Assembly (NCBI GenBank): GCA_030340625.1
Contig: JAOPHQ010001993.1
Coordinates: 124,001-188,000 of the forward strand
Length of the DNA: 64,000 nt
From: Merluccius polli
Taxonomy: Eukaryota; Chordata; Actinopteri; Gadiformes; Merlucciidae
Direction: 5' to 3'
Positions 9,535 through 21,579 of this stretch are shown piece by piece. Numbering within the stretch: the stretch's first letter is position 1; every line of letters starts with the position of its first letter. The position numbers were made by a program, and so were the translations under genes. A model generated the notes under the pieces. That model had not been told where the DNA came from. It did no database searches and was given only the letters and a program-made list of their open reading frames with translations.

Positions 9535-10800
9535 TACAGTACATACACAAGTTTATATTTAGTAATTTGTAAGTATTCTCCAGATTTAACCAAAATCAAA
9601 GTCTATTTTCATCCATGTGTACTTTTCTACTAAACTCCATGATGTATTTAGACATTTATTTTAAACCCGATGGTAACTGATGGTTTTAATGGACCTTCCT
9701 ACGCTCTGTGAAAGTCTTGCATTGTGTCCGTCATGATCGTGTTCCTCTGTGACTCAGCACTCAGTGTCTGCCCTCCAGAGGCTGTGTGACAGGTCTGTTA
9801 TCAAGCCACTCTTTACCAAGAGGGGTGAAAGACAACGGAGAATAACGAACACTCTGTATTCCTATATATAAAAATATATATATAGGAATATATGTTTTTT
9901 TCTTTCACGATTCAACAGAATGTATTTCACTTTTGTTCCAATAGAAGATTAAAACACTTAAACCTCCGGTGCGTTTCGTTGTTTGGTTTAAATCTACATA
10001 AGGAGTCACCCATGTCACAATCACCACTGTTTTTTAAATAATCCATTAAAAAAATCGTTTTGAGTTCTTCACAGCATGTGCTCCGTGTGAAACGAACACT
10101 CCTACGCATTCATTTCAAATTATGCTCTTCCATGTCACGCGCTACAGCACCCGTTCGTGCCCCACCCAGAAGGAGACTGCTGTGGGGCCTCTCCACTGCG
10201 ACACGACTGAAGACAGCGGCCCTTTTCAACACAGTCGGTGGCAGATTTCATTCCCCCCCCTCCCCCCGGGAGTCCCCTCTACCTGAGGAAATTGAACCGC
10301 CGATTGTCATAAAAAAAAAAAAACCTACTTAATGGCGGCTTCCACCTGCATCTCAACCGACCCCTCGCAGCTCGTCAGCTCCGTGATGGATTTTTCACCT
10401 CGTAAAAAATAAATGTATTGACTTATTAAGTGTGGGCCGGCGATGAGCGCTGGCTGTGCTGTTTGATCCCCCATACCGGGGAGACACGTGAGGGGTAAAT
10501 TACATGGAGGGTTAAATGGAGAGGGATAGAGGGAATGGGTGGTAGCTGGGGAGATAGCAAAATGCTATGGCTATTGGCTGGAAACGACTCGCATTCCATG
10601 TGCTTTCGTTGCCATTAAGTGTTCATAGTAAAGGTAGTATCGTAACAAAAACATATGCTCATTAAGACGACGGCAACCGGTTCAGCAATTAGCCCAGCTT
10701 AGCATTCCTCCAAGAGGCTTAAGGATGCTCGCCTTGAAACGGAGCCACTCCATCGGCTCGTGTAACCCTCCGTTATCATAAGACGGAGAAGATTCCCAGG
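9535..10800. other. Single-copy stretch, no gene recognised
   Basis: Moderate GC, low repeat content. ATTCCTATATATA (9858) pairs with TATATATAGGAAT (9875) as a short hairpin. No splice-bounded frame was convincing. The 10330-10790 interval has the even composition of conserved noncoding DNA, but this is impression only. Confidence 0.45.
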
Positions 10801-10831
10801 AGAGAGAAAGAGAGAGAGTGAGAGAGAAAGA

Positions 10832-10872
<41 letters not shown>
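10801..10872. repeat. (GA)n microsatellite
   Basis: Imperfect GA tract with GAAA interruptions. Confidence 0.95.
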
Positions 10873-10873
<1 letters not shown>

Positions 10874-11048
10874 ACTACAGCAGAGGAGGAGGAGGTGGAG
10901 GAGTGGGAGGTGGCGGCGGTTGAGTGCCATTTGCTCGGGGCCATACAAGAACATTTAACTAGCAGAGATTAACTATGGTATTCCCACCTCTGGCTTTGAT
11001 GTCCTAATGTGCCGCCTCAGGGACCGCAGCTCCACCACCACAACAGCA

Positions 11049-11132
11049 GAGAGAGGGGGAGAGAGAGAGAGAGAGAGAGACTGAAAGAGAAAGAATGAGA
11101 GAGAGTGAGTGAGTGAGTGAGTGATAGACAGA

Positions 11133-11171
<39 letters not shown>
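11049..11171. repeat. (GA)n/(GAGT)n microsatellite
   Basis: GA tracts either side of a GAGTGAGTGAGTGAGTGA block. Confidence 0.95.
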
Positions 11172-11456
11172 GTATAAGAGGTGGCGGAACAGTGTGTCAA
11201 CAGTAAAGTGGTGTACCGTGGTCGCTCGGGATGACCCGGCCGAGAAAAAAATGCCTCACAGGCCCCCTATGTAATTGACTTTTCACCTCCCTTTTGAGTT
11301 CCTGTCGGGATTTTCGATGGTGTGAGACAAAACGCTATGTTTGGTTGAATAGTATGTTCTCACCTTTTTAGTTTTTTGTTAAAGGTCACATACAGAAGGG
11401 AAGCAGGCACAGAGTACCGCAATGCCAATCAACATTGTATACGATAGTGCTATACT

Positions 11457-12203
11457 CATGGGCGTCACCATAATATAATTGGGGGGGGACACGTCCCCCC
11501 CACCCTTGTAAAAAAGTCGTTTGGACCCCCCCACATTTACCATCAAAAATATTAGTGCATGACTGGTCTACTAGTCCAGCGCTCTCGCCATTGCTTCACA
11601 ATCAAATCCGTTCCACTTTATCAGTAGGGGGAATACCCATAGAAATAGAAATCCACTCCGCGTTTTACTGTTTTTTTAACACAAAAAGCAGCAGCACGCA
11701 CCGAAGCAAGCCTATGTTGAGAGTCGGATCAACGACAGCGATAGACTTCAGCAACACAGACTGAACACAGTCATTGTCAAAATGTCCAGCTTTTTGAAAA
11801 GGCTTTCTTTCAGTTCAGATATTTAGCGTATTAGTGCCAGGTCATGATAGATTGGTAACTTGCTAATTTTATCACAACGATTAAAACGTAGCCTGATCGT
11901 GTGATCGTAACACGGACCTACGACCGGGGGGGGGTTGCGCGCAAAATAAATCTCACGTACCCTCTGGAGTGCCTTCAAATACCCCCATTTGAGAACCACT
12001 GGCCTACCAGGAAACCTGCTGGTCTCCAACATTGACTATTCGACAGGCGAGATGGACATAAGGACTTGGTAAAATGAAACATGGTAAAATGCACCAGAAT
12101 GCGGGAAATTGCATCTACTTCTTTCAAATTTTTCGGGGGGGGGACCCCCAGACCCCCCTCATAATATGTCCCCCCCATTCTCAAAAAGGTGATGACGCCC
12201 TTG
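11457..12203. mobile_element. hAT element with degraded interior
   Basis: Left end CATGGGCGTCACCATAATA; right end in reverse CAAGGGCGTCATCACC. Perfect 8-bp duplication GCTATACT at 11449-11456 and 12204-12211. Subterminal G8...C7 and C7...G10 tracts lie near both ends. An ATG at 11782 opens a short frame (MSSFLKRLSFSS) that stops at once; it resembles the start of a hAT transposase but is too short to be sure. A second hAT fragment sits at 11890-12002. Confidence 0.85.
11890..12002 (-). mobile_element. Nested hAT right-end fragment
   Basis: Read on the minus strand it starts CAGTGGTTCTCAAATGGGGG and runs through GAGGGTACGTGAGATTTATT into GCGCGCAACC, G9 (C9 here), GGTCGTAGGTCCG. The terminus is a common fish hAT end. 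The left end and target duplication are not found, so it is partial. It carries one copy of the GC-rich cassette. Confidence 0.65.
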
Positions 12204-12211
12204 GCTATACT

Positions 12212-12375
12212 AGCACCTGATAAGAGGCCGGCGACGATGTTTGACTACCAGCCTTATAGGTTCTGGGCTTCAACCCCAGTGTCCACGGTCTACCTATAGG
12301 CATCCTTGAGCAAAATGCTCTAATAAGCTCTATAAGCTGCGTTGGATAACAGAGTCACAGTAAAAAGTAAACATA
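12212..12375 (+). mobile_element. tRNA-derived SINE fragment
   Basis: GGTTCTGGGCTTCAACCCC is a box-B-like motif. It is followed by TCTACCTATAGGCATCC, TTGAGCAAAATGC and CTGCGTTGGATAACAGAG, the order seen in the fish SINE family also present at 21350 and 43555. The head is degraded. Confidence 0.7.
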
Positions 12376-13220
12376 CACAGGCTCTATATTGCCACCCATG
12401 TGTCCGAAGGTGTCTGTCTAACAGACTATATGCTGACAAACTACTGCATCTCCTCATGCCACTTAGCTGATTCCCTCCCTCGTTCTATACTCCACTCCAC
12501 TTTCTATACCTTGGGACCCTGGACCTCTACACACACACACACATGCACACACGCATGAACACACACACACATAGTCGCTCTAATCTAATCTAAAAACAAA
12601 CAACAATTAAATAAACTCAGTCACTCACTGATTCAGGGCAAGACCTAACAGATGTCCATTTGTTTGAAATTCAAGAAATACAATACAACAATAATGATAA
12701 CTTATTATTCTCAAACGGCACTTTCGAAGCCAAAAGTGCCGGACCATTTGTTTTATAGTGATGTCAATATACCCCAAGTAAATTAAATATAACCAGGTAT
12801 GTCTACTTCAACAAACAACCCAGTTCAGAAATGTTTAGAGTGCAATCGATAAGCCTAATCAGCTGGAATTGTGGCCCTAAAAACAGAAGGAAATCAATGG
12901 CTCTCCGACCCCGTCGTCCAATCCCAGAGCAGGTGATCACACTCTCTCAATAGTTACACCCCTTCAACTCGCTACGGCGAATGGAAACTAGATTGTTGTT
13001 GTCGTTATGTTACAGCTTGAGTGAATAACATGTTGATATAACAATTAGAACCACCCCCCCCACTGCTGTCCAACACCCACCCACCCACACACCCACACCT
13101 AACTCCCAAAGAGAGACTGCTATCATTGGAGGTTGTTTGTGACAGAGGTTGGTTGTTACACAGACAGCCGCCATTGCAGGACCCTCCCCCAACCGCCTGA
13201 TTATGGCTCCCAATAATCGG
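12376..13220. other. Single-copy stretch with a CA microsatellite
   Basis: A CA tract lies at 12530-12572; C and CCCA runs lie near 13053-13098. No gene is recognised. Confidence 0.5.
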
Positions 13221-13450
13221 AGTTCCTGGTAAGACCCGCCCACGCTGTCCAGGATCGCGCTGTGATTGGTTGGCAACGCGATGTTAGAGATGGTAAAGTT
13301 TAGGTATAAGGTTAGAGATGGTTAATATACATTCGGGTATTAGGTTAGAGACAGATAATGGGGTTAGAGACTGTTAAGTTTAGGTATTTGTAGGTAGGTT
13401 CGAGATCACGGTGCGATTCTTGGTAGTGTGGGCGGGTCTTACCAAGAACT
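13221..13450. mobile_element. MITE with about 44-bp inverted termini and internal tandem repeats
   Basis: The left end AGTTCCTGGTAAGACCCGCC continues to ATCGCGCTGTG. The right end in reverse, AGTTCTTGGTAAGACCCGCC, continues to ATCGCACCGTG. The two agree at most positions over about 44 bp. Between them a motif GGTTAGAGATGGTAAAGTTT / TAGGTATTA is repeated about four times (13288-13400). No clear target duplication is visible. There is no coding capacity. Confidence 0.7.
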
Positions 13451-13608
13451 GTGGTGGGATCCAGGGTTATTCTTGCCCCCCCTCCCCCATCTATCTCTTC
13501 AGCTATTTGTTTTACTTTCTCAATCCTCCATTTCTCAGCTCTCAGGGTGATCAGTCCTCACTTGGAAAAAACACTGAACTAGGCAGTCCTCACAAGGTGC
13601 AACATTAA

Positions 13609-13765
13609 CAGTGTGTGTGTGTGTGTGTGTGTAGATATGGTATCTGCCGGGCCTTTCCAAGATAGAGAGAATGAGAGAGATAATGAGAGAGAGACAGAGA
13701 CAGGGAGACATAGAGAGAGAGACAGACAGAGAGACATAGAGGGGGGAGGGAGAGAGGGAGGCAAG
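13609..13765. repeat. (GT)n and imperfect (GA)n microsatellites
   Basis: GT tract 13609-13632, then GAGA/GACA-rich tract 13660-13765. Confidence 0.9.
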
Positions 13766-13899
13766 GAGGATTAGCAGTGATTGAAGTGTCGGTTAGAGAA
13801 TACTGGGGGATGCACAAGCCTTAATCATCTCCTTTAAGGTGGGAAATGTTGGCTATCATCGCATACCTTATGTGTGCATGTCTGAGAGCGTATGTGTCT

Positions 13900-13936
13900 C
13901 TGCGTGCATGCGTGCGTGTGTGTGTGTGTGTGTGTG
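13900..13936. repeat. (GT)n microsatellite
   Basis: GCGT grading into GT units. Confidence 0.9.
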
Positions 13937-15954
13937 CCCGTTTGAGTGTGCATGTAATGCTGGGAAAGCACACTGCATACCACAGGTTGTATAATTGCTC
14001 CATACTATTAGACCATCACATTAAGGGTTCACAATTCAAAACAATTGCGACTCTGAATAATGGGAAGTCGGAAATTGGCAACTTAAAGGCAACAAAACAC
14101 AGATTAAATATTTATTGCAAATATAGAAAATGGATTTGTTTAATCTTTCTGCAAGTTTAATTGTCAATTCCCCAACCTCCAACCTGTGAAATGCCAATAT
14201 TACCCCCAATATTTCTCAACTTATTGTCTGCCCTGTACTACTTCTGCAATGCCAAAATGTCCCCTCATGTTATCTCATCTTACTGTATCATACCTTATCT
14301 TTATTGCAATGTGTCACAGTGTGACAAGTATCTCAAAAACAACAAAAAAAACTAACACCAAAAAGATAGCCAAATGTTTAAAAGTGCACAGCTTACCAGG
14401 ACAAGTACATTAGCCTGCACTGTGTATCCACTACTAGTCTTATCATGGGGCGGATACTTTCCATCATGATTAAAATGGCCACCTTGAACCTCAGAGTTTA
14501 CCCACAGCCACGTCCCAATGTCTCTGATAGACTGCACTGAAAGCACAAGTGTATTTACCAGGTACTTTAAGAAAGAAAAACACATCCAACAGCATTATGG
14601 AAGTACCTCAAACAGCATATAATCCTCCCAGGGACTGTGGGAAGACATTCTTTTGAAGTGAGGAGGGAGTATGTTTTCCTTCACTTTTCACTGCAACTAT
14701 AGTGTGGCACAACAAGCTGTGGTGGAGAGGGATTGGTGCTAACTAGCTATGATTAAGAAGCTATCCTACACACATTTTGAGATGAAGACTGTCTTTGTCT
14801 TTGATGAACTAAAAAACAACTCCCAAAAGCTGTTGTCACAAACAGAATGAGTAGAATGAGCATAATATCACATCTTTTTAGAAAATATATTTCTTTTATA
14901 CAGGATTATGGGATATATTTAATAAATTGTCAGCATTAAGAGACTCACTGTTACCCGAGTATAAATATAATTTATTCATGCAAGTGCTAAGACACGTAAT
15001 CTATTGTCCTAATACTTTTGTCAGTTGTTAAGACTAATATTGTTTTGTTTAATATTATGCCACATTTGAATATGTTGTTAAAGATTTGTATTCCTATATC
15101 CTTATTGTGTCACTGAAATGTACATCTTGCCCTCTGCACTGCCAGGTTTAACCTACGATCGTGACAATCAGACCGTCTTAAAAGTCAAGCATCGACCCAC
15201 TCTGCAGTCACTTAAAACGTAAATTACCGTTAATTTATACAGTTGAGTCAGGACGAGTAGGTGCGCCACTAAATACCGCTTAGCCTGAGCATAGCCAGTG
15301 TCTTAGAAGAAGCCCATCTCTGGGTTGGCAGAAGTGGGAGTGGGATGGATTAGTGTCTTCTTGTTTATTGCGCTTTAATAGGATTTGATTATATAGATTT
15401 CCCCCCCCCCCCAACAGTTTTCTCTCTACACCAAACCCACCATCTGAGAGCTGGGAGATACGTAGATATATAGTATGGATTAAGAAATGCCTTCTTCGGA
15501 AAGGAAAAACTGGAAATGAGAGAACAGCGCAAATACATGGTTTACTTAAGCTAGCATATTAGCCTTTAAAGTATTCAGAAGTAGCTGTATGATGTATTAT
15601 TAGAGCATTGAAAGGGGGGGGGGGGTAACACAGAAAGCCAGTTTAATAACTTAAAACATCTGAATAGTTCCAACTCGGATACGCATGAAACTTTGGATGA
15701 CTCCAAGAGACACAATCAGACAGTCATTGTTACAAGTATTTTTACACTATTCCGGGCATGATTTATTATATTTCAAATTCCACTACATCTCCTAGCAGTT
15801 CATCCGTGCCAAGAGGTGGCCGACCATACATATTTATGGGAGAGTTACCGTGGAGACGGAGGTCGTGGTGACATCAAAGTCAATTTAATCACATATATGC
15901 TGACTGCGTTGCCTATGGAGGACCTGGAAGCTTATAAACCACCTCTCAGGTCTT

Positions 15955-16600
15955 GTCATCCATTAGCTGGCACTTTCGCTAAATAGTGGTCTCTCCCCAC
16001 TTTAGCTAAATAGTTGATCGAGCGCCATCGCAGCACACTGCAGAAGACCTCTGACACATCCTGAACACCTTTGCCAAGGCCTACAGATCCTTGGGCCAAG
16101 CTCCTAACATCACAAATACCCAACAACCTCCACCCTACCCCAGCCATGCGCCCAGCCTACCTACCATGACCCCACGAGCAGACGCCATACTAGAACAATG
16201 TTGACCACTTTGACTACCTCGGCAGCCTTCTATCTCTCCAATGCAGACAGCAACTCATCGCCTGAGTTGTGCCAGTGGAGCCAACGCCAGACTTAGGGAA
16301 ACGATTTGAAGACCGCGACCTACAGGCTCAAACAAAGCTACTGGGGTCTACAGAGCTGTTGTCCTCCCTACTCTGCTCCCTACGTGATTAAAGCTGGATC
16401 ATGGACCACCTACAGCCTGCACCTGAGAACACTGGAACACCACCACCAAAGATAACTTATGATCTTACCTCAGGGTCCTAAGGTTTGGCTGGGAGGACGT
16501 TCTAGAGGAAGCCGACGTGTCCATTGTAGCCACCATCGCTAAGCAGCTGGGAGGACATTGCACTGGACATTGCCCTCCTGGAGAATTGTACTTGTTTGAG
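15955..16600 (+). pseudogene. Non-LTR retrotransposon reverse-transcriptase remnant
   Basis: Translated in shifting plus-strand frames, this shows fragments of the C-terminal part of a LINE reverse transcriptase. They are FAKAYRSLG near 16066, VDHFDYLGSLL at 16200-16232 (families usually have VDHFxYLGS), VYRAVVLPTLL at 16346-16378 (usual VYRAVVLPTLLYG) and EDVLEEADVSIVATIAKQLGGH near 16495-16560, matching the region with RRQLRWAGH. These motifs keep the family's order but are separated by frameshifts and stops. It is an old, 5'-truncated, dead copy. The exact clade is not assigned; no active-site YxDD segment is preserved in this piece. Confidence 0.8.
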
Positions 16601-17412
16601 TTGCTCCAGAAAAAAACATTTTTAAAAAGTCAAAAACCTCAAAGGAAAAGACGAAAAAGATGAAATATTATACTACTTATTTAGGTATATGAAACAGGTC
16701 AGAGATGGAAGAACACTGGCGAGAGGTGAGCATTAATATTTTAATAATCTCTTTTCTCACATCTTCAGAGATAGGAGCACTGAATGTAATATGAATCGCA
16801 GAGGACCGTATCCAGAAATTAGGCACAGGCTAAAAGTATCGAGACTAAAACTTTGCCTCCCTTTTTCAAAGACGGAGGTCGATGCCCATAAACTTGTCAG
16901 CTATTTTATTTCAGGCAATAAACCCTTGAATCCCATGCAGTTAAAATTAAGAGGACAAAGACTTCACTTGACAACATGGGTCATGCACATAGTTTTATGA
17001 GACAATTTCCTCCTGTTTTATGTTTAATATATCTTAAAAAAATGCCTCAATACTTAGGACACTATTTTGATGGACAGGTGAAATGTATATACATGCACCG
17101 GGCCTTCCTCTTTACTGGTGCTCTTTAGTACAAGGGAACAATCTCTTTTCCCGACACCATACTTTGAAACTTTTGTCATATTTTTAGCTTATCTGTATTA
17201 ATTCTGCTGGCAGCCTACAGATAAACTCAGCTGTCTTGCAGACATGGTGACAGCTCCCGGAAATCCTCTAGGGCAGAGAACACCATCACCCCCCCTCCTC
17301 ATCTTCCTCCTCTTCCTATTCCTACTCCTCCTCCTCCTCACAAGCAGAGCAGAGGAATCTTGTAGCACTCCATTTTGCATGTGATTTTCCCGGATTTCTA
17401 CATTCAAGCTCG

Positions 17413-17413
17413 A

Positions 17414-17446
<33 letters not shown>

Positions 17447-17447
17447 C
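17413..17447. repeat. (ATT)n microsatellite
   Basis: About 11 ATT units. Confidence 0.95.
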
Positions 17448-18015
17448 ATCACAATATAATGAACTCTGTATGTTATTAAATAAAATTTAAAAAAAACCAA
17501 TCTAACCCAACCGACGTGTCTGTGTTGCTTCTATGACTAGGGGTAGTATAGAGGTTAGTGGAGCAGAAAGAGAGCGGGCGTGAGAGTGAATAATAAATGG
17601 TGTCTTCTTCAGTTCACTTACGGCTCTCTTCTCCCCGCCTCAGAGTGGCGAGAGAGAGACATTCATCCTGTCTGTAGTGCGTCAAAGCTGTGCCGGCAAC
17701 CATCACCATCCTTGTCACCTTACCCTGTGTATCCTCCGACTGTCCATACAAAACAGACCAAAAAACTTTCCAATACCCCCAAAACTCCCCCCCCCCGTCT
17801 CACTTTTACCAACACCTTTTCATTCTTTCATGTCATTTCCTTGGCGGCACTCAAGATATGAAGATATATTTATTTCTGTTCGCAGTATGTCGACGGAAAT
17901 TTAGACTGATGCACCCCTGTGCTCCAGAGCATTATTTCCCCCCAGTGAGAGAAGAGTGTGTCGTGGCAGATCAATGCTGGGACGCACAGCTCACTCCTGA
18001 GTGTCATTATCTGAT

Positions 18016-18016
<1 letters not shown>

Positions 18017-18047
<31 letters not shown>
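18017..18047. repeat. (CA)n microsatellite
   Basis: About 15 CA units. Confidence 0.95.
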
Positions 18048-18050
<3 letters not shown>

Positions 18051-19654
18051 TGATGACCCTCTCCCATGCACCAGTGACTTTAATGGGCACTCTCGTCAGT
18101 CCCTCAGCAACTCAAACTGTTCTTCTGTCCCTCGTCCTCTCTCCCCTCCCTTCCTCCCTCCCTCCTTCACCTCCACCTCCTCCAACTTGTCTCCTTCAGC
18201 TGTCTTGGCTGCAATTTGTTTTCCCCCCAGACGGCGGAGGAAAAAAAAAAAGAAAACGACCAGTGGATGACCATAGTTTCCTAATGACTACATTCACCGG
18301 GGCAGACAGCTCATGGATACACCATCTGTGGTGGATACACATCTGCCAGACATGTCAAAATATCATACCCCCTGCCCCCCCCCGAACATAATACATCTAA
18401 AACAGGCGATGGGAAGTACATGAAATTATTACTAAACCCTTTCAGCCTTTATTTTCGTTGATTAGAAACCCTAAACCCAAACCGTGTGTAGAAGCCGATG
18501 ACTCAATGGTGAGTTGACGCTGAACCGCTATTTTTAAAACAATTATTGCCGCGTGTTGATTTTGGGTCATCGATGTGGCGTGGCTAGCTTACATGATGTA
18601 TGGTATTTTGCCTTGCATTAGCACATTCTCCATCTCGTCCGGCGTGAGTTGATGGATGAGATATCGCAAAGGAAAGGAAATCTGCTGCAAGTCCTCTCTG
18701 ACTGCTATTACTACAATTCTCGCCAAAACATATGGTTGCCATCAGGTTACCAAAAAAAAACAAAAAATGAAACAAAAAGAAACAGAAAGAAAAGGTTTTA
18801 TTACAAAGAAAAAGAAATCCTGAGAACAGCTGCCGTCCGTTCCCGAGACCGAGGAAACGTAAACTGAAACGAAGGCCAATTTCATCGCGGGAAAAACAGA
18901 CATTTTGCCAGATCATGTCATCGTTCCAGTCCACCTCCAGGGTCCAAGGAGCATGTGCATCGTGTGCTGTCGGCCTGTCAACTCCCACGGTTATTTTCAG
19001 TTGAGGACTGAGACTCTGGTGCGAGCCGTGACCCCACTGTCGAGGAATGGAGACCAGAAGAATATAGAACTACTGTCTAAAGTTCCCAGCAAGACAAACG
19101 GGGCACTTTGCCTTTGGTTTAACAATCTTTTATGTGTTCAACAGGTCCACAAGTCTGTGTGAATGGATACTGTGAACCTATGCTGTTTATGTGTTGGAAT
19201 ACATTAAGAAAAAAGGGATGATGGTGTAAAAGCGTTGATTCACTTGGGTGCACAAACAAGCTTCCACGCAACTTTTACACAATGGTTAATAATTATACTG
19301 CGTCACTACTAGATTACTAATAAAGTCTATGAGGCTGCAGCTGCATACCTGCAAAAAAAAGTCGAAGCAGCCCTTGAATTATACATAAATAAGTAGTTTT
19401 ACTATTTTTATATACAAAACAAAGTACTTTGGGAGGATGCGGGTGCTGCAAATTCCCTCCATTTTCGACTCCATTAGGTGCCTGATATCCAAGGGATCAC
19501 TAAGCGTGGGCAAGGTTTTCCCCCAACCCGGTGCACCGTGTCATAGCCACTAGCCCATAGGCATTAGCATTTCCTATCATCAATCTGTATCAACCCTGAA
19601 GGATATGGAGCTCGAGAGTACTGGTCAATGCCTTTGCATCCAACTTGTAACTTA

Positions 19655-19822
19655 TTCAGTGGACTGTGAGAGTGCTATGTGTGTTTACTTTATTGTTTAC
19701 TGTTCGTTTTTTGTTGTAATCTTGTTGTATGTTGTTTGATGCTGCTTCTTGGCCAGGTCTCTCTTGGGAAAAAAAAAAACTCTCAATGAGACTACAAATA
19801 AAGGTTAAATAAAAAATAAAAG
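19655..19822 (+). mobile_element. Non-LTR retrotransposon 3' tail
   Basis: Contains GCTGCTTCTTGGCCAGGTCTC, then TCAATGAGACTACAAATAAAG and GTTAAATAAAAAATAAAAG. This segment is the familiar 3' end of a fish LINE family, in which CTTGGCCAGGTCTCCCTTG is followed by GGTTAAATAAAGG-type tails. Only the untranslated end remains. The family name is not assigned. Confidence 0.65.
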
Positions 19823-21349
19823 CAAGTGTGAGCAAGCAGTGCGTATAAGATGGCGGAGGAGGTAAAGTTTGTATTGAATTGTGTTGTATTACAGAGCAGA
19901 CCTGTGAGAATCAGGAGGGCACATCTTACAACACATAACTGAATTTGTGTTTAAGGCTGAGGACACACTTCACGCAATTTTGTTGAGTTTTTATTATTAT
20001 TAATTGTTGAGATGCACTGATATATCGGTGGATATCTTCCAACCCGGCTGTTTTATATACAACAACGGTCCACTGTTGATGACAAAATGAATGAATATCG
20101 GTATCTGTCAGCATTGCACCCCTAATCAATTATTCTTTGTGATGACTGGCATTTTTCCAGCAAACATGCTGACTAAATAAAGACATCACCAAGGAAATAA
20201 AATGACAACTCATTATGATAACAACATACGGTGCATGAAATATAATGGATAAAACTTCACAGCAATCAAATCTTTCCTTTGACAGCGACAGCACAAATTA
20301 TCTTAATTTGTTGCATATGAATGCCTTGTGTTTGTATGGTGTTTGTGTGTGTGCGTGTGTGTGTGTACGTGCGTACATTCAAGTCTGTGTGCAGACATCA
20401 CAAGCTGCCAAAAAAAGGAAACGCATTCATTATGCGTTGCGTAACGTCGCAAAGATGAAGAGCACCATACAACGAGACAGACCACTAACATTACTCTAGC
20501 CCTCGGCTGACAGACACACACCTGCTCGGGAAGCCAATGCAATAAAAAACCTACTGGGAACAGTGGACCGCTTTAAGAAGAGGGAGCGTGGGAAGTGTAT
20601 GTACTTTATATAGAAACACGCACCCACCCCAATGCAAAAATGAACAACACTGTTTACATACAAGAGCGGTGGCTAGTCCTGTGGGGATCGCATACAAGGA
20701 GAAAAAAACAAGGGGAAAAAAAAAGAATCACATTAAAAAATCTCATTAAATTCGGGTAATCATGCTTTGCCTGAAGAACGGCGTAGGGGAGGGTGGGCGC
20801 GGAAGTGTGTGTGTGTGTGCTGGGGGGTGGGTGGGTGGGAGGGGGGGTGGAGGTGCATAGAAGGTTAGAGAAGAGACATGCGACTGGGGAGACATACATC
20901 TGCTTTGCTGCTGCAAGCCCTAATGCTCTGGAGTATTGTAAATGTTGAGAGGAAATGAATCCCATGTGGCTCCATTTGAGGAGCGGTGGGGGATTGTGGA
21001 GGGGGAGAATTCTCTCTCTCTCTCGGTGTGTATTAGGTCACCGGCTGACTCTCACACTGCGCGTGTGACTCATGTAAAATAAACGGGTGGAGGAACAACG
21101 GGAGCGCGGACCCACACACTCAACCTCACAGGTGGTGTGTGTGTTTGTGTGTGTGTGTGTGTGTGTAAACCTCAGTGGTGGGAAAGCGGTCACCGGAGGT
21201 TCTAGAAGTGTAGTCAGTAATGAGTGATGGGTGGTGTTTTTTCTTAGGGATGACAACACCCACATTCAGATGAAGAAGAAATGACACCATGCGAAACACA
21301 AACTCTTCCAAGCAGAGAACAGGATTGTGTGTGTTGGCAAGGGTCAGAG
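19823..21349. other. Single-copy stretch with GT microsatellites
   Basis: GT tracts lie at 20341-20368 and 21133-21166, and a GT/GGGT-rich block at 20803-20850. No gene is recognised. Confidence 0.5.
20803..20850. repeat. (GT)n/(GGGT)n tract
   Basis: GT units followed by GGGT repeats and a G7 run on the plus strand. Confidence 0.9.
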
Positions 21350-21503
21350 TTTGGGTGGTTAGGGTGCTCCGACTCGAACCGGGTGAAAGGTTCTGGGTTC
21401 GAACCCCAATATCTCCCTGTCTACCGGTATAGTCATCCTTTAGCAAGATGCTTCACCCCTACGTGCTCCTGAAAGCCAGTATGTATCTGAATAAGATGCT
21501 TTA

Positions 21504-21505
<2 letters not shown>
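21350..21505 (+). mobile_element. tRNA-derived SINE
   Basis: The A-box-like GGTGGTTAGGGTGCTCCGA lies upstream of GGTTCTGGGTTCGAACCCC (box B: GGTTCGAACC). It is followed by CTGTCTACCGGTATAGTC, ATCCTTTAGCAAGATGC and TGAATAAGATGC, the body and tail order of the fish tRNA-SINE family also at 12212 and 43555. The 3' end runs into a TA microsatellite. Confidence 0.8.

Positions 21506-21575
<70 letters not shown>
21506..21575. repeat. (TA)n microsatellite
   Basis: About 35 TA units directly after the SINE, probably grown from its tail. Confidence 0.95.

Positions 21576-21579
<4 letters not shown>

Larger units (their letters stand above)
13451..15954. other. Single-copy AT-rich stretch, no gene recognised
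   Basis: Holds GT then GA tracts (13609-13765), a GT tract (13900-13936) and short poly-C and poly-G runs (15402, 15615). Several 60-105 codon frames overlap on both strands without start, splice or domain support. Confidence 0.5.
16601..19654. other. Single-copy stretch, no gene recognised
   Basis: Contains an ATT tract (17413-17447), a CA tract (18017-18047), C-rich tracts (near 17790 and 18225) and an A-rich segment (18750-18815). A 233-codon plus frame at 17690-18391 runs through the CA repeat (His-Thr runs) and C-rich low complexity, with no domain. I reject it as a gene. Confidence 0.5.

Noticed and set aside
17690..18391. 233-codon plus-strand open frame
   Set aside because: Runs through a CA microsatellite (His-Thr) and C-rich low complexity; no domain, and overlapping frames are equally open.
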